Under the pieces are notes generated by a model that saw nothing but the letters and a program-made list of their open reading frames with translations, made no database searches and was not told where the DNA came from. A program made the translations under genes and the position numbers. From NCBI GenBank assembly GCA_900167925.1, contig FUZM01000003.1:124001-188000 (forward strand): a stretch of 64,000 nt of DNA, given 5' to 3'. This document shows, piece by piece, positions 62,609-64,000 of this stretch. This stretch comes from Bacteroidales bacterium WCE2008 (GTDB lineage Bacteria > Bacteroidota > Bacteroidia > Bacteroidales > UBA932). Position 1 is the first letter of the stretch. Each line of letters starts with the position of its first letter.

Positions 62609-63415
62609 ATGAATACAAACAGTAATGTATATACAATTATATATACCACGGCTATCGTGGTAGTTGTTGCTGCGGTTCTCGCTTTCGTGTCACAGTCCCT
62701 CAAGGGCAAGCAGGAGGCAAACGAGAAGGCTGACACCATCAGCCAGATGATGACCGCCGCCCAGTTCGGTTCCAAAGCCGATTTCCAGGCCAAGGGCAAC
62801 AATGCAGTGATTGCCGAATACAACGAGAAGATCGCTTCTGCCTTTACGGTCAACGCCGAGGGCGAGAAAGTGGCCGATATCGAGGCTGGCAAGGTATATT
62901 CCCCAAGCGAGCTCAAGAAGCTCAATTATATAATCAAGGGCATGCAGGACGGCGAGACCGCTCTTCCTGTATTCATCTTCAACGACCAGACGACTGTCGT
63001 TCCGGTTTACGGAGCAGGTCTTTGGGGTCCGGTATGGGGATATATCGCCTTCAATCCTGACGGCAAGACTATCAAGGGCGCATACTTCGATCATGAAAGC
63101 GAGACCGCAGGCCTCGGTTCAAGGATCAAGGATGACGTCAACTTCCAGAATGAATTCAAGAACGAGTATGCCGACTTCGAGGCTGCCAAGGTCTTCGAGA
63201 TCGTAAAGGGCGGTTCTCCGAAAGAGGCTGACGGTTCTGAGGTTATAGACAACAAGATCGACGCTATCACCGGCGCCACTATGACATCCAACGGTCTTAC
63301 CGAGGCTATCAACCAGTGGCTCAAGGCTTACGCTCCTTACTTCGAGGGTCTCGCGCCTGTAGAGGAAGAGGTTGCAGAAGAAGCTGTCGAAGAAACAATA
63401 GCAGAGGAGGAATAA
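62609..63415 (+). CDS. nqrC: Na+-translocating NADH:quinone reductase subunit C
   Basis: A 268-residue subunit with one N-terminal membrane anchor (about 7-26) and a periplasmic FMN-binding domain. The covalent flavin site is IDAITGATMTS (about residues 219-229). A C-terminal Glu-rich extension (EEEVAEEAVEE) is unusual in being so acidic. nqrD starts 3 bp after its stop. Confidence 0.96.
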   Translation: MNTNSNVYTIIYTTAIVVVVAAVLAFVSQSLKGKQEANEKADTISQMMTAAQFGSKADFQAKGNNAVIAEYNEKIASAFTVNAEGEKVADIEAGKVYSPSELKKLNYIIKGMQDGETALPVFIFNDQTTVVPVYGAGLWGPVWGYIAFNPDGKTIKGAYFDHESETAGLGSRIKDDVNFQNEFKNEYADFEAAKVFEIVKGGSPKEADGSEVIDNKIDAITGATMTSNGLTEAINQWLKAYAPYFEGLAPVEEEVAEEAVEETIAEEE

Positions 63416-63418
63416 GAT

Positions 63419-64000
63419 ATGGACGCAAAACTTAAAGAAACGATTCTTACTCCGATATTCAAGGGCAACCCTATCACCGTCCTTGTACTCGGTATCTGCT
63501 CCTCACTTGCAGTAACTGTGACGATGAAGGGAGCTCTTGTGATGGCTCTCTCTGTAATAGTGGTGACCGGCGTTTCCAGCCTTATACTCTCTATTCTGAG
63601 AAACACCATCCCAAGCCGTGCCCGTATTATCGTGCAGCTCGTTGTCGTAGCTATGATGGTTATCCTCGTAGACCAGATACTTAAATCTTTCGAAGCGACC
63701 TACGCAATCGACAAGCAGTTGAGCGTGTATATCGGCCTTATCATCACGAACTGTATCGTGATGGGACGTATCGAGGCTTTCGCCCTCGGTAACAAGCCGG
63801 TTCCTTCAATGCTTGACGGTATAGCAAACGGTGTCGGCTACGGTATGATCCTTCTTATCGTCGCCTTCTTCCGTGAGCTCCTCGGTAGCGGAACCCTCTT
63901 CGGTTTCGATATCCTCGGCCGCATCGGATATGTTCCTAACAACCTGGTGATCCTCCCTCCATTCGCCCTCATCCTCCTCGGATGTATCGTCTGGGTGCAG
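63419..64000 (+). CDS. nqrD: Na+-translocating NADH:quinone reductase subunit D (partial)
   Basis: The ATG at 63419 opens a frame that stays open to the end of the window (194 codons seen, probably 15-20 missing). The product starts MDAKLKETILTPIFKGNP and has hydrophobic helices with NCIVMGRIEAFAL and GVGYGMILLIVAFFRELLG, the NqrD/RnfE signature, including the conserved Cys in TNCIVMGR. NqrE and NqrF should follow beyond the window. Confidence 0.95.
   Translation, partial: MDAKLKETILTPIFKGNPITVLVLGICSSLAVTVTMKGALVMALSVIVVTGVSSLILSILRNTIPSRARIIVQLVVVAMMVILVDQILKSFEATYAIDKQLSVYIGLIITNCIVMGRIEAFALGNKPVPSMLDGIANGVGYGMILLIVAFFRELLGSGTLFGFDILGRIGYVPNNLVILPPFALILLGCIVWVQ

Overview
The window reads as the chromosome of a Bacteroidota bacterium, most likely order Bacteroidales. 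Evidence: a SusC/SusD pair, an LpxC/LpxA/LpxD block next to a WbqC-family gene, archaeal-type ProRS, DUF3078 and DUF4293 proteins, a Na+-NQR operon, A-rich start regions without strong Shine-Dalgarno sequences, and many upstream sequences fitting the Bacteroidota promoter (-33 TTTG, about 19-20 bp, -7 TAnnTTTG). No phage, integrase, transposase or CRISPR array is visible. Genus cannot be fixed from the sequence.

Layout. 1-5.8 kb: the start of a gene running off the left edge, a 137-bp palindrome with three internal hairpins, DUF3078, proS, a Trp/Tyr- and Ser/Arg-rich lipoprotein and a FadL/OmpP1-type barrel. 5.8-9.3 kb (minus): lpxD-lpxC-lpxA-WbqC, with LpxC lacking the usual fused FabZ domain. 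9.4-16 kb: rimP-nusA-infB-tmk-DoxX-like behind an attenuator-like hairpin. 16-19.3 kb: M48 lipoprotein, folP, purB, DivIC. 19.4-34.2 kb: one colinear run of twelve genes: nucleotidyltransferase, CPBP protease, a sugar kinase fused to a RapZ C-terminal domain, a MurU-like nucleotidyltransferase, pncB, SusC, SusD, two lipoproteins, an exported L7/L12-like protein, pncA and a UvrD-type helicase.

34.2-50.4 kb: purC, a Mom/GNAT-like protein, mtgA, a nucleoside phosphorylase, DUF4293, a membrane LytTR regulator, the fatty-acid cluster fabH-fabK-fabF-fabZ, a GNAT-like protein, prfA-queF, mazG, a lipoprotein, a GpsA-like dehydrogenase and grpE-dnaJ. 50.4-57.5 kb: rplS, tRNA-Arg(ACG), an orphan SusD fusion lipoprotein, TetR with a FabZ-like protein lacking the catalytic His, mntP, tRNA-Gly(CCC), a DUF4493-type lipoprotein, a YafQ-type toxin-antitoxin pair, three 74-bp tandem repeats and an orphan minus-strand promoter that may drive a structured RNA. 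57.5-64 kb: a second UvrD/PcrA helicase (minus) and nqrA-B-C-D, with nqrD cut by the window end.

The most interesting signals are: NAD-precursor salvage genes (pncB, pncA) bracketing a SusC/D uptake locus that also encodes an exported L7/L12 C-terminal domain; the kinase-RapZ fusion beside a MurU-like gene (cell-wall sugar salvage); the FabZ-like protein with Tyr for His beside its own TetR; the 1-200 palindrome; and the orphan promoter at 57.4 kb.
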